Positions 1 through 9,107 of a stretch of 64,000 nt of DNA are shown here, piece by piece. The stretch lies in contig CAWJWO010000002.1 in assembly GCA_963846585.1 (NCBI GenBank), positions 310,001 to 374,000 of the forward strand. The letters are read 5' to 3'. The DNA comes from JAAUTT01 sp963846585. GTDB lineage: Bacteria; Bacteroidota; Bacteroidia; Bacteroidales; JAAUTT01. Under the pieces are notes generated by a model. The model was not told the origin of the DNA, did no database searches, and saw only the letters and a list, made by a program, of their open reading frames with translations. How positions within the stretch are numbered: the stretch's first letter is position 1; each line of letters opens with the position of its first letter. A program made the position numbers and the translations under genes.

Positions 1-186
1 ATTATTACAGTTTTATTTGCAGGTTTTGTAATGCACTGGTTACCTTATTCCATAAAAGAAAAATACAGAGGATGGTTTATTAAAACGCCAATTTATGTAA
101 AAGCAATTATTACCATCATGGCAGTTATTCTAATTGTTCAGGTTAAATCTTCAGTTTTACAGCCATTTATATATTTTCAATTTTAG
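1..186 (+). CDS. C-terminal end of a membrane-bound O-acyltransferase (MBOAT)-like protein, partial
   Basis: An open frame runs from the left edge to a TAG at 184-186 and encodes about 61 residues. It is hydrophobic, with one clear membrane segment (the stretch around AIITIMAVILIV), and ends in PFIYFQF. This kind of ending after a last transmembrane helix is typical of AlgI/DltB-type MBOAT proteins, which transfer acyl groups to exported polysaccharides at the inner membrane. The catalytic histidine region lies outside the window, so the family call rests on the tail only. The stop overlaps the stop of the convergent rpoD by a few bases. Confidence 0.5.
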   Translation: MITVLFAGFVMHWLPYSIKEKYRGWFIKTPIYVKAIITIMAVILIVQVKSSVLQPFIYFQF

Positions 187-1043
187 CCCAGATAACCTTT
201 CAGCAATTTGCTTCGGGAAGTATGGCGCAATCGGCGAATAGCTTTTTCTTTAATCTGTCGCACCCGTTCCCGTGTCAATCCAAATTTCTCCCCTATCTCT
301 TCAAGAGTCATTTCCTGAATCCCAATACCAAAAAATAATTTTATAATATCACGTTCCCGTTCAGTAAGGGTAGCTAATGCCCTGTCAATTTCCCTGCTGA
401 GCGACTCATTAATAAGACGGCGGTCAGCATTAGGAGAATCATTATTTATTAAAACATCAAGCAAACTATTATCTTCTCCTTCGACAAATGGAGCATCTAC
501 AGAAACATGCCTTCCTGATACGCGCAATGTGTCAGCTACTTTTTCCTTTGGAAGTTCAAGGACATCAGCCAGTTCTTCAGGTGAAGGCGTACGTTCGTTC
601 TCCTGTTCAAATTTTGAAAAGGCTTTATTTATTTTATTCAGCGATCCTACCTGGTTTAAAGGCAGACGAACTATTCTGGATTGTTCTGCCAATGCCTGCA
701 AAATAGATTGACGAATCCACCAAACTGCGTATGAAATAAATTTAAATCCACGAGTTTCATCAAATTTTTCTGCTGCTTTAATCAAACCAAGGTTTCCTTC
801 ATTTATTAAGTCGGGAAGACTAAGCCCTTGGTTCTGATATTGTTTAGCCACAGATACCACAAAACGTAAATTTGCCCTGGTTAATTTTTCAAGAGCAGCC
901 CTGTCACCCTTTTTAATTCGTTGAGCTAATTCAACTTCTTCTTCTACAGTAATTAATTCTTCTTTACCTATTTCCTGCAGATATTTATCAAGCGAAGCGC
1001 TTTCTCTGTTTGTAATTGATTTTGTGATCTTTAATTGTCTCAT
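183..1043 (-). CDS. rpoD: RNA polymerase primary sigma factor (sigma-70, RpoD/SigA)
   Basis: The 286-residue protein directs core RNA polymerase to housekeeping promoters. Region 1.2 starts near residue 18 (LDKYLQEIG). Region 2 spans about 50-120, with the core-binding DLINEGNLGLIKA stretch (78-90) and the -10 recognition/melting stretch around 98-115 (RGFKFISYAVWWIRQS). Region 3 follows at 120-200, and region 4 (about 220-275) holds the -35-binding helix-turn-helix LTRERVRQIKEKA. Region 1.1 is absent, as is usual for the short Bacteroidota primary sigma, whose holoenzyme reads TTTG/TAnnTTTG promoters rather than the E. coli consensus. The gene is convergent with the MBOAT tail and downstream of the htrA-like gene, separated from it by a terminator. 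Family assignment is certain. That it is the primary sigma is inferred from full conservation of regions 2 and 4. Confidence 0.97.
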   Translation of the reverse strand: MRQLKITKSITNRESASLDKYLQEIGKEELITVEEEVELAQRIKKGDRAALEKLTRANLRFVVSVAKQYQNQGLSLPDLINEGNLGLIKAAEKFDETRGFKFISYAVWWIRQSILQALAEQSRIVRLPLNQVGSLNKINKAFSKFEQENERTPSPEELADVLELPKEKVADTLRVSGRHVSVDAPFVEGEDNSLLDVLINNDSPNADRRLINESLSREIDRALATLTERERDIIKLFFGIGIQEMTLEEIGEKFGLTRERVRQIKEKAIRRLRHTSRSKLLKGYLG

Positions 1044-1121
1044 TTCCCGCGATCAGAATTTTGTGCGAATTTAGGCTATTTTAATATATAATTCAACATA
1101 TATTATACAAATAAGTTCGAT

Positions 1122-1153
1122 AAAAAAAGGCCTGCCCAGGCAAGCCCTATTTT
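1122..1153 (-). terminator. Rho-independent terminator downstream of the htrA-like gene
   Basis: Read on the minus strand, a GC-rich stem (GGCTTGCC paired with GGCAGGCC, one wobble, 2-base loop) is followed at once by seven T residues. It lies about 140 bases after the stop of the Do/HtrA gene and before rpoD, so it should separate the two transcripts. Confidence 0.75.
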
Positions 1154-1291
1154 AGTTTTTAGTTGTTGGTTGCTAGTTGCTAGCTGCTAAAGGTCATTTA
1201 TGCAATATTTAATTTATTTGGAATGCATTAAAATATAAAAATATAATCGAATAAATATTTAATTAACTAACAACCATCAACTAACAACTAA
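1153..1291. repeat. Inverted pair of degenerate TAGTTGT-type heptads
   Basis: Plus-strand copies of a TTAGTTG-like 7-mer at about 1153-1190 face complementary copies (CAACTAA-like) at 1263-1291. The right arm begins two bases beyond the stop codon of the htrA-like gene. The 70-base spacer is AT-only. The pair could fold as one long hairpin in the mRNA 3' end. Nothing coding is seen here. Confidence 0.7.
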
Positions 1292-1292
1292 A

Positions 1293-2774
1293 TTACACTC
1301 CAAATGCATAATATGCAAGTACCCCATTCGGATATACACCTTCAATTAATACACCACCTTTAAATCCGGATAATTCATTTTTTACATCTTCTGTAGAATA
1401 AACAGGGTGATTATTTATTTTAGTGATAATAAAACCTTTTTGAACACCTTCATCCTTTAATTTGCCCTGAGCAAGGTTTAGCACTTTAACCCCTGACTTA
1501 ATTCCCAGTTTATGTTTTTCAGCGGAGGACACTTCACCCAATTGAGCTCCTAAAAGGGATAATTCTTCATCATTTGATGTAATAATTTTGGTATTTCCTT
1601 CCATATTACGTAAGATAACTGATATTTGTTTCCTTTTATTATCCTGCATTATTACTAAATCGACTTTATCCTTTGGACGAAAACGGCTTATCTGTTCCTG
1701 TAATTCAGAAGTGCTGTTTACATTTACATTATTAACTGATAAAATAATATCCCCCTCTTTTATCCCTGCGGCTTCGGCAGCTCCATCCTTAGCAATTCCG
1801 GCAACATAAACTCCCTCAATCTTATCAAGTTTTTTATCGCGCAGCAAATCTTCATCAATATCTTTTATTGAAACTCCCAACAATGCTCTTTGAACTTTTC
1901 CATATTCAATTATATCGGAAGCAACTTTTTTTACAATAGATACAGGTATAGCGAAGGAATTACCAATATAACTACCTGTTGGAGAAGCTATAGCTGTATT
2001 AATTCCGATAAGTTCCCCTTTAGTGTTTACCAAAGCCCCGCCACTATTGCCAGGGTTAACAGCAGCATCTGTCTGGATAAACGATTCAATTGCATAATTT
2101 CCCCTTTTATCATTTCTATCACTAAGAATATTAAGATTCCTGGCCTTAGCACTTACAATCCCTGCAGTTACCGTTGAAGTAAGATTATATGGATTACCAA
2201 CTGCAAGTACCCATTCACCAACTTTAATATCATCTGAATTTCCATAAGTTATATATTGAAGATTGGATTCATCAATTTTTAAAACTGCAATATCGCTATC
2301 CGGATCCCTGCCAATGACTTTGGCCGTATAAGTGTGTTTATTATTAAGAGTAACTTCAACCTTATCAGCTTCATCAATAACATGATTGTTTGTTATAATA
2401 TATCCATCAGCCGAGATAATAACTCCTGATCCAAAACCAGATACCGGTTGTGGTTTTTCCTGAAAATTCCTTTCGCCAAAGAAAAAATCGTAAAAAGTAC
2501 CGCCTGATGTAACATTTTGAACTGAAGTTGTCTTTACATGAACCACTGCATGGACAGTTTTATCTGCAGCATATGTAAAGTCAAGGCAATTGCCATTAGT
2601 ACCTGTTGACAGCTGTGTCAAATGAGGGTATTGGGGTTGTTCTGCAGAAATAATAACAGGCTTACGAACAAATTTTGAATAAATAAATACTGTGATAAGG
2701 CATGTAGCCAATATCATCAAAAATAATCCTCCCGGATTCTGGATTTTCCTATTGATAAATAATGAAGTTTTCAT
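1293..2774 (-). CDS. Do/HtrA-family periplasmic serine protease with two PDZ domains
   Basis: The 493-residue protein is a trypsin-like protease/chaperone for misfolded envelope proteins. An uncleaved or cleaved N-terminal membrane segment lies at about 17-33. The protease domain shows the complete triad: His131 in TNNHVID, Asp161 in DSDIAVLK and Ser244 in NPGNSGGAL. Two PDZ domains follow, at about 295-385 (LLGVSIKDIDEDL...) and 400-490. The second is shorter and more diverged. Length and order match DegP/DegQ. The gene stands alone, with its own terminator on the 3' side and a repeat-rich gap on the 5' side. DegP and DegQ cannot be told apart from sequence alone, so no symbol is given. Confidence 0.95.
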   Translation of the reverse strand: MKTSLFINRKIQNPGGLFLMILATCLITVFIYSKFVRKPVIISAEQPQYPHLTQLSTGTNGNCLDFTYAADKTVHAVVHVKTTSVQNVTSGGTFYDFFFGERNFQEKPQPVSGFGSGVIISADGYIITNNHVIDEADKVEVTLNNKHTYTAKVIGRDPDSDIAVLKIDESNLQYITYGNSDDIKVGEWVLAVGNPYNLTSTVTAGIVSAKARNLNILSDRNDKRGNYAIESFIQTDAAVNPGNSGGALVNTKGELIGINTAIASPTGSYIGNSFAIPVSIVKKVASDIIEYGKVQRALLGVSIKDIDEDLLRDKKLDKIEGVYVAGIAKDGAAEAAGIKEGDIILSVNNVNVNSTSELQEQISRFRPKDKVDLVIMQDNKRKQISVILRNMEGNTKIITSNDEELSLLGAQLGEVSSAEKHKLGIKSGVKVLNLAQGKLKDEGVQKGFIITKINNHPVYSTEDVKNELSGFKGGVLIEGVYPNGVLAYYAFGV

Positions 2775-2886
2775 TTTTTCTGATTTAATTACAAAATATT
2801 ACAGGTAAACTACAAAATAACTGCCATATTTTTGTATTTAATGATTAATTAACAATATTTAACAGGGAGATACTATTATGAAGCTT

Positions 2887-3010
2887 TAGATTGATATACG
2901 TTTATAAGATTTATAAGGTTTATAAGGTTTATAAATTTATGTGTTTATTTGTTTAGTGTTTATATTAAATTCCATAAACTTTATAAACTCTATAAACTTC
3001 ATAAACCAAC
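2887..3010. repeat. Inverted array of about 10-bp TTTATAAGGT-type repeats
   Basis: Tandem copies of TTTATAAGGT-like units (about 2899-2940) are followed by complementary ATAAACTTTA-like units (about 2969-3007). The array fills the gap between gyrB and the htrA-like gene. The unit recurs at 32583-32625, 33785-33845, 36450-36500 and elsewhere in the window. No gene or promoter is evident in the rest of the 290-base gap. Confidence 0.7.
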
Positions 3011-3064
3011 TATTCATTTGTAATAGTAATTTTATTTACAAATTTTGTCCATCTGCAAATCGTT

Positions 3065-5050
3065 TTACACATCAATTTTCGCATACTTCGCATGCCTTTC
3101 AATGAAATCTCTTCGTGGAGGGACATCATCTCCCATTAACATTGAAAATATACGGTCAGCTTCAGCCGCACTATCGATAGTTACACGGCGAAGAGTCCTG
3201 AATTCCGGGTTCATCGTTGTGCTCCATAATTGTTCGGCATTCATTTCACCTAATCCTTTGTAGCGTTGTATATGAACCGAGCCGTCTTTTCCTTTTCCAA
3301 TTTCTTCAACCAGTTTAATCCTTTCTTCTTCAGTCCAGCAGTAACGTTCCTGATTTCCTTTCTTAACAAGGTAAAGTGGTGGCGTTGCAATATAAATATG
3401 CTCATTTTTAACTAATTCAAGCATATATCTGAAGAAAAATGTCAAAATCAAAGTAGTAATATGACTGCCGTCAACATCAGCATCGGTCATTATTATAATC
3501 TTGTGATAACGAAGTTTTTCCAGGTTGAGGGCTTTGCTGTCATCAACAGTACCAACGCTTACACCCAATGCAGTGAAAATATTCTTTATTTCTTCATTTT
3601 CAAAAATTTTATGCTGCATTGCCTTTTCAACGTTAAGAATTTTCCCCCGCAGAGGCATTATCGCCTGAAAATTCCTGTCACGGCCTTGTTTTGCCGTACC
3701 TCCGGCTGAGTCACCTTCTACAAGATAAATTTCACACATTGTGGCATCACGTTCAGCACAATCTGCCAGTTTCCCTGGTAATCCCGATCCTGAAAGCACT
3801 GATTTGCGTTGAACCATTTCCCGTGCTTTGCGCGCAGCATGCCTGGCAGTTGCTGCCAAAATGACCTTTTGTACGATTATTCTTGCGTCTTTTGGATTTT
3901 CCTCCAGATAATTACCTAAGGCCTCACTTACTGCCTGATCGACTGCGCCCATTACATCACTATTTCCAAGCTTTGTCTTAGTCTGTCCTTCAAATTGAGG
4001 CTCAGCAACCTTTACAGAAATTACTGCTGTTAAGCCTTCACGAAAATCGTCACCACTAATGTCAAACTTAAGTTTGGAAAGCATACCTGACTTTTCGGCA
4101 TATGTTTTCAAAGTTCTGGTTAACCCTCTTCTAAAACCTGCCAAATGAGTACCACCTTCGATTGTATTTATATTATTTACATATGAATGTACATTCTCTG
4201 AAAATGAATTATTATATTGCATGGCAACTTCTACAGGAACACCTCCCTTTTCGGAATCAATGCTGATTATATTTTCTGTAAGTTTTTCACGGTTTTCATC
4301 TAAAAATACCACAAATTCCTTTAACCCCTGCTGGGAAAAAAATTCCGAAAACCTGTAATTATCGTTATCATCTTTTTCACGAAAATCTGTTAAGGTTAAA
4401 TGAATCTTTTTATTTAAAAATGCAAGTTCCCTTATTCTTGACTCCAGTATCTCAAAATTATAATCAACAGTTGTAAAAATAGTTGAATCCGGTTTAAAAG
4501 TAATTGTAGTGCCGGTCCGGTCAGTTTCTCCTATAACATTAACCTGTCCTGTTGGTTTTCCTATACTGAATTCCTGCTGATATATTTTTCCGTCCCGATG
4601 AACTTCTGCACTCAGGTAGCTTGAAAGTGCATTTACACAAGATAATCCTACACCATGTAAACCACCTGAAACCTTATATGAATCTTTATCAAATTTCCCT
4701 CCTGCATGTAATACTGTTAAAACAACTTCGAGGGCTGATCTTTTTTCTTTTTCGTGATAATCAACCGGAATTCCTCTGCCATCATCTGTAACTACTACCG
4801 AACCATCTTCCTTTATACATACATCAATGTTCTTGCAATATCCGGCAAGAGCTTCATCAATAGAATTATCTATCACTTCATATACAAGGTGGTGTAACCC
4901 TTTTACATCTATATCCCCAATATACATTGCAGGCCTCTTGCGTACTGCTTCCAATCCCTCCAAAACCTGGATACTGTCAGCCGAATATTCGTTGGTATTA
5001 AAGTTAGCCTTCGTGTTATTTACATTAACATCTTCATTATCCTTATCCAT
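3065..5050 (-). CDS. gyrB: DNA gyrase subunit B
   Basis: GyrB is the ATPase subunit of gyrase, which introduces negative supercoils with GyrA. The start at 5050 (MDKDNEDV...) is chosen over an in-frame ATG nine codons upstream because AAAGGAG lies six bases before it; the product is 661 aa. The GHKL ATPase domain carries EVIDNSIDEA, DDGRGIPV and GGLHGVGLSCVNALS. The transducer domain follows, then the TOPRIM domain with LVEGDSAGG and DADVDGSH. The C-terminal tail has QRYKGLGEMN and ends RRDFIERHAKYAKI, as in GyrB. The gyrase call over ParE rests on this tail and on the single copy seen here. No gyrA is in the window. Confidence 0.95.
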   Translation of the reverse strand: MDKDNEDVNVNNTKANFNTNEYSADSIQVLEGLEAVRKRPAMYIGDIDVKGLHHLVYEVIDNSIDEALAGYCKNIDVCIKEDGSVVVTDDGRGIPVDYHEKEKRSALEVVLTVLHAGGKFDKDSYKVSGGLHGVGLSCVNALSSYLSAEVHRDGKIYQQEFSIGKPTGQVNVIGETDRTGTTITFKPDSTIFTTVDYNFEILESRIRELAFLNKKIHLTLTDFREKDDNDNYRFSEFFSQQGLKEFVVFLDENREKLTENIISIDSEKGGVPVEVAMQYNNSFSENVHSYVNNINTIEGGTHLAGFRRGLTRTLKTYAEKSGMLSKLKFDISGDDFREGLTAVISVKVAEPQFEGQTKTKLGNSDVMGAVDQAVSEALGNYLEENPKDARIIVQKVILAATARHAARKAREMVQRKSVLSGSGLPGKLADCAERDATMCEIYLVEGDSAGGTAKQGRDRNFQAIMPLRGKILNVEKAMQHKIFENEEIKNIFTALGVSVGTVDDSKALNLEKLRYHKIIIMTDADVDGSHITTLILTFFFRYMLELVKNEHIYIATPPLYLVKKGNQERYCWTEEERIKLVEEIGKGKDGSVHIQRYKGLGEMNAEQLWSTTMNPEFRTLRRVTIDSAAEADRIFSMLMGDDVPPRRDFIERHAKYAKIDV

Positions 5051-5180
5051 TATTCTCCTTTTGTTATTTAAAATCAATAAATTAATTGCACAAAACTTGT
5101 TTTTTTAAAGCAACGTAAAGATAACAAAATACCCTGTTAATACGACTTATTTTACAGTCATATTGTTGTTAAATTATTAA

Positions 5181-6296
5181 CTATTTTACTTCCCAAAAAC
5201 CTGACTCATTCCTTCGTATTTTATCTGCGGTTAAAATCCTGGGATTATTATAAAGCTGTGTTAATTTTTCATTATTGTTGCCAAAATGGTTAATAAAATA
5301 TCCCCAAACCATAAACCATGTCCAGTTGGTTTGCATTTTTAAAACAGTATCTGATGGGAACTGCCCTATTTCACCTAATCCGACAGGCTTATTTTTGCCA
5401 AGGCTGACCAAATCGTCCTGATGGCTTTGTTTATAATCAGCACGGTAAACATCAGCTGCAAGAACATCTACCCATTCATTCCCGGGATAAAAAAGAGAGT
5501 AATCATATGCTTCATCTCCGGCTATCTGACGGGGAGCATTGGCATCCCATACCCATATCAGATTATTGAGCTTATTTTGTTTTGTAAAATATTTATACAT
5601 CATAATCCACAGGCGTTTAAAACCCTTGTCACCTTTATGGTTACACCACCAAAACCAGACCCCATTCATTTCATGGTAAGGTCTCCAAAGCACAGGAACC
5701 TTGGCATCACGGAGCTGTAGCAGGTAGCCGGCAATCATATCTGCCTGCTTTTTCCAAGCCAAATTAAGTCTTGTACCTTCAGTAACCAATGAATCGAAGG
5801 TTGCCTTATCAGGACGGTTTTCCATAGCCCAAACCGATGAACCGTTGCAGGAATCGCCTTCAGTCGGAAAACAATGGTGCCACATTAACGTTACAATTTT
5901 CCCGGACCGGTATTGTTTTATTGCTTCTTTAACCATGGCATCACGCAATTTCAAAGGGCTTATTCCATTAAATTGTATTGTAAGCATCGGGTCATTTAGG
6001 TTAAGCGGGCCACAATGATGATAATTCTTTGCAGTTTCTCCCTCAACGTTAAAACTGAAATCGCAACCCCAGACAGCAGGTTCCTTTGAAGTTATTTTCT
6101 TAACCGAATCGCTGTATGCAGTAGGACTGGCTATAAAATTATGCTGACCGGCAAGTATGTACTTTCCTCTGATTTGAGTAAGAAATTTTAAAAGGTTCTT
6201 TGCCTCTTGGGATTTTTCAACTTTTTTGCATTCGTTGACTTTGCAACTTCCGATAATTAAAGCTAACCCAAGTATTACAAGTGATATACTTTTCAT
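5181..6296 (-). CDS. Glycoside hydrolase family 26 lipoprotein, probable beta-mannanase
   Basis: The 371-residue protein has a type II signal peptide ending at Cys18 (ALIIGSC), so it should be lipid-anchored and exposed on an envelope membrane. The (beta/alpha)8 GH26 domain covers almost the whole mature chain. The general acid/base is Glu209 in WRPYHEMNG, and the nucleophile is Glu309 in PVGLGEIGQFP. The W-rich FWWC/WVWD segments line the mannan-binding cleft in this family. Family GH26 mostly holds endo-1,4-beta-mannanases. The gene is isolated: no SusC/SusD pair or other CAZyme lies nearby, so there is no polysaccharide utilisation locus here. Substrate is inferred from the family. Confidence 0.9.
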   Translation of the reverse strand: MKSISLVILGLALIIGSCKVNECKKVEKSQEAKNLLKFLTQIRGKYILAGQHNFIASPTAYSDSVKKITSKEPAVWGCDFSFNVEGETAKNYHHCGPLNLNDPMLTIQFNGISPLKLRDAMVKEAIKQYRSGKIVTLMWHHCFPTEGDSCNGSSVWAMENRPDKATFDSLVTEGTRLNLAWKKQADMIAGYLLQLRDAKVPVLWRPYHEMNGVWFWWCNHKGDKGFKRLWIMMYKYFTKQNKLNNLIWVWDANAPRQIAGDEAYDYSLFYPGNEWVDVLAADVYRADYKQSHQDDLVSLGKNKPVGLGEIGQFPSDTVLKMQTNWTWFMVWGYFINHFGNNNEKLTQLYNNPRILTADKIRRNESGFWEVK

Positions 6297-6591
6297 TGTG
6301 TTCTTTATCTATTGTTTGTATGAGTCTTAATAAACCTCTACAATTTAAATAAATAAACCTGAAATTGCAAACTTTGCTAAAGTCTTTACATTATTATCAA
6401 TGATTTCTATGTTCCTTGAAGAAGTCAAATTTTTAATAATAATATCCCGATTAATACTAATTAATCTAACGTATTTTGAAAATTTCAGCAATTTTATCAG
6501 TTCCTTTAAATAACATAAATATTATCAGGACAATAATACCCCAAAGGGGTATTAGCAACGCCCAGTGATATGAATTAATATATAAATTTAT

Positions 6592-6634
6592 GCCCTGAAA
6601 GGGCCTAAGAAACAGCACAGGGCAACGCCCTGTG
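6592..6634 (+). repeat. Left REP palindrome pair
   Basis: Two hairpins with stems GCCCT/AGGGC (loop GAA) and CACAGGGC/GCCCTGTG (loop AAC) lie just before the transposase start. The second palindrome ends 17 bases before the ATG, so it may also mask the ribosome-binding region of the transposase mRNA (inference). Confidence 0.85.
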
Positions 6635-6650
6635 AAATATTGTGAATACA

Positions 6651-7103
6651 ATGCCACAATCATTATCAAAAGTCTATGTACATATTATATTTAGTACAAA
6701 GAACAGGCAAAATCTTATTGATGACAACATTGAAAATTCATTGCATGATTATTTGGGAGGTATTTGCAAAGGATTAGAGTGTAATCCTGTCAAAATTGGT
6801 GGACATAAAGAACATGTACATATACTATGTCTTTTATCTCGTAAAGTGGCTCAAATGAATTTGGTTGAAGAACTAAAAAAACAATCTTCCAAATGGATCA
6901 AAACGAAAGATAACGTATATTCAAATTTTTACTGGCAGGATGGATATGGTATTTTTTCAATTAATCCTAATCAAACGGATATAGTTATTGAATATATTGA
7001 GAAGCAACATGAACATCATAAAAATAATAGTTTCCAGGTAGAATTCCGTGATTTTCTAAATAAATATAATGTCGGATATGATGAACGTTATGTTTGGAAT
7101 TAG
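6651..7103 (+). CDS. REP-associated tyrosine transposase (Y1, IS200-like)
   Basis: This 150-residue protein is a HUH single-strand endonuclease. The start MPQSLSKVYVH at 6651 is preferred over a GTG nine bases upstream because homologues begin this way. The metal-binding HUH motif is HVH in GGHKEHVHILCLL. The catalytic tyrosine is in IEYIEKQHEHH near residue 120. The conserved N-terminal VYVHIIFSTKNR is typical of the family. RAYTs nick at REP hairpins and are thought to spread them. The matching palindromes on both sides support this role. The reading frame is intact, so it may be active. Confidence 0.92.
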   Translation: MPQSLSKVYVHIIFSTKNRQNLIDDNIENSLHDYLGGICKGLECNPVKIGGHKEHVHILCLLSRKVAQMNLVEELKKQSSKWIKTKDNVYSNFYWQDGYGIFSINPNQTDIVIEYIEKQHEHHKNNSFQVEFRDFLNKYNVGYDERYVWN

Positions 7104-7148
7104 GCTGATTCCCCTTCAGGGCTTAAAATTCTGATTTGCCAATTTGTT

Positions 7149-7191
7149 CACAGGGCGTTGCCCTGTGCTATTGATTATGCCCTTTCAGGGC
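7149..7191 (-). repeat. Right REP palindrome pair (inverted copy of the left pair)
   Basis: These are the reverse complements of the left pair, with loops GTT and TTC. A third partial GGG-containing palindrome, CCCTTCAGGG, lies at 7112-7121. Confidence 0.85.
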
Positions 7192-7221
7192 AAATGCGAA
7201 TTGCCACTAACAACTAGCAAT

Positions 7222-8907
7222 TTACAAAGAATAACTCAGCCCTGCCATCAAATTAAATCTCTGTGAAGGATACTGGTTCCAGACATAATACTTTGATGCT
7301 GTGAAATTATTCAAATGCAGCCAAAAAGATAAAATTTTGGTATACCTGTATTCTGCGCCAAGATTAAAATCAAGTACTGAGGGCATAACTTTATAATTCC
7401 CATCAGGAATATACGGAAAATCTCTGGAGTAAATTTTGGCATATCGCTTTCCAAGTTCCAAAATATCAAAGTTTACAAGTATTTTATTACCAAGGTTATA
7501 TTTTGCCGAGAATGTAGCATCTGATTTTGGTTTTTGCCAGGCATATTGCTGTTGAAACATTTGGTACTGATATATATTGATTTTAGCAGCAAACGACAAT
7601 TCTGTTGAAAAATCGTAACTGGCATCAAGCGTTAATGTTAACTGGTTTGCATTATCATATACTACATTGAAATGGTTTTGCAAAACAGTAGCAGCGTCAT
7701 TTACATAAAAGTATTGATTTGTGAATTGAGAATAATCAAATTTTAAATTATAGGAAACCTTTGAAACTAAACTGCCTTTAATTCCACCGTATAATGATAA
7801 CCGGTCGTTAGAGTTTTTTACTAGCAAATCGGGTAGTATAAAGGGATTTTCCGTTGCAATATTCTGATAACTATGATTAATGTCTTTACCATAAATGCCA
7901 ATGAAAGGCAGTAATATATTTTTAACTACAACAAACTGGAAATCTGCCATCGGATAAAGTCTTAGGGAAACTGTATTCATTTGATCTTCAAAAGTAATAT
8001 TTAATCCCAGTTTAAGGCGGTATTCTTCATTTGAGAAACAGACCGAAGGATATATCACTAACAATGAATTTACAGCACCTGTAGAATCAAGTGTTTTGTC
8101 CCGGTGCAACTGGTCAAAACTTAAATCAAGATCAAACAATTTATTTGCATATAGTTGGGAAAACTTAGCATTCAGGTTTAAATCATTTTCTACATGGTTA
8201 AACCTGTCCTGAAAATAATCATACTTAATATCTCCATGATAATTCAATCTTGATGAGTCGGAGTGAAATGATTGAATACCGGCTTTTATATCAGCCAAAA
8301 AGTAATTTTGACGAATATTGCCTTTCTGTAAAATAGTATCAATTTGAGGATTGGAACCATAATCATACACAGTATTGCTTCGAACACCGCCTTCTGCAAA
8401 TATACAGGACTCACCGATAAATTTTTTACCAAATACTGTTGCAGAAGCATTGGAATATCCGGCAAATACACTTTGATTATTATCCAAAGTAATAGCACCC
8501 GATGAAGATTGGTAATCCAATTTAGCACCAGCACTATATTTCCTGGAGCGTAAAGTATTCAAATACAGTTCAGCCATGGGAGTTTGATAATTCCCCAGTC
8601 CCAATATCAAATATCCGTTGTAAAGCTTCGATAAAGGCATATTGAGCATTTTGGCTGCATTAATTTGTGAAACCTCATACTCGGTATTAATCATCACAGG
8701 CACAACGTTATATTGAAAAGATGGCTTAACGGTAGTTGAATCATTAATTATTGGGAGAACATTTAATTTTTTGGCATCTGCAACTGAAGGCTGGTATGGT
8801 TGCACAACTTCAACTTCCTTCTTTATTGTTGCCTGGCTAAATACCTCTCCAATACTTATAATACTGAAAATAACGATTAATACTATATTAATTGTTTGTT
8901 TTGTCAT
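7222..8907 (-). CDS. Outer-membrane beta-barrel protein of unknown function
   Basis: The 561-residue protein has a signal peptide (residues 1-25, cleavage after VFSQ). A Pro-rich extension then reads VEVVQPYQPSVADAKKLN. The rest is dense in alternating aromatic/polar strands, for example SAGAKLDYQSSSGAITL and KVSYNLKFDYSQFTNQYFYV, and the chain ends with an aromatic strand finishing SYSL. This is the pattern of a Bacteroidota outer-membrane barrel resembling the barrel part of TonB-dependent receptors, but no plug domain is seen. It follows the large TPR gene on the same strand, so the two may act together in the envelope. I do not recognise a specific function. Confidence 0.7.
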   Translation of the reverse strand: MTKQTINIVLIVIFSIISIGEVFSQATIKKEVEVVQPYQPSVADAKKLNVLPIINDSTTVKPSFQYNVVPVMINTEYEVSQINAAKMLNMPLSKLYNGYLILGLGNYQTPMAELYLNTLRSRKYSAGAKLDYQSSSGAITLDNNQSVFAGYSNASATVFGKKFIGESCIFAEGGVRSNTVYDYGSNPQIDTILQKGNIRQNYFLADIKAGIQSFHSDSSRLNYHGDIKYDYFQDRFNHVENDLNLNAKFSQLYANKLFDLDLSFDQLHRDKTLDSTGAVNSLLVIYPSVCFSNEEYRLKLGLNITFEDQMNTVSLRLYPMADFQFVVVKNILLPFIGIYGKDINHSYQNIATENPFILPDLLVKNSNDRLSLYGGIKGSLVSKVSYNLKFDYSQFTNQYFYVNDAATVLQNHFNVVYDNANQLTLTLDASYDFSTELSFAAKINIYQYQMFQQQYAWQKPKSDATFSAKYNLGNKILVNFDILELGKRYAKIYSRDFPYIPDGNYKVMPSVLDFNLGAEYRYTKILSFWLHLNNFTASKYYVWNQYPSQRFNLMAGLSYSL

Positions 8908-8942
8908 AATATCCTATTTTACTGTATTTTAATTAGAACCAT

Positions 8943-9107
8943 GAACCAATAATTAGTGCTTAGTGCCCAGTGCTTAGTGCTTAGTAAATAAAGTATAAAC
9001 ATTGGAAATAATAATACTCTTTTTTAGCCCTGTATTCCAATATCATTTATCCTCATGTAAATATCATAATATTCAACTTCTAAGCACTAAGCTCTATGCA
9101 CTATGCA
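8943..9107. repeat. Inverted pair of TAGTGCT-type heptads between the TPR and barrel genes
   Basis: Plus-strand TTAGTGC units at about 8953-8987 face complementary GCACTAA/GCACTAT units at about 9078-9110. The TAG stop codon of the TPR gene is itself the first TAG of the right-hand heptad array. Sequence between the arms is AT-rich and non-coding. Confidence 0.8.

Larger units (their letters stand above)
6535..7195 (+). mobile_element. RAYT/REP unit: tyrosine transposase gene flanked by inverted REP palindromes
   Basis: Left palindromes are AATACCCC/GGGGTATT (6535-6553), GCCCTGAAAGGGC (6592-6604) and CACAGGGCAACGCCCTGTG (6616-6634). To the right of the gene the same words recur in reverse complement: CACAGGGCGTTGCCCTGTG (7149-7167) and GCCCTTTCAGGGC (7179-7191). 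The enclosed gene is a Y1 transposase. This is the layout of a REP-associated tyrosine transposase with its cognate REP sequences. The sharp element ends cannot be fixed without homologous copies. Confidence 0.85.

Noticed and set aside
5181..6296. Polysaccharide utilisation locus around the GH26 gene
   Set aside because: No SusC/SusD pair, regulator or second CAZyme is adjacent.
6466..6669. 67-residue minus-strand frame over the left REP region
   Set aside because: It is a translation of the REP palindromes and flanks, with no family match or start signal.
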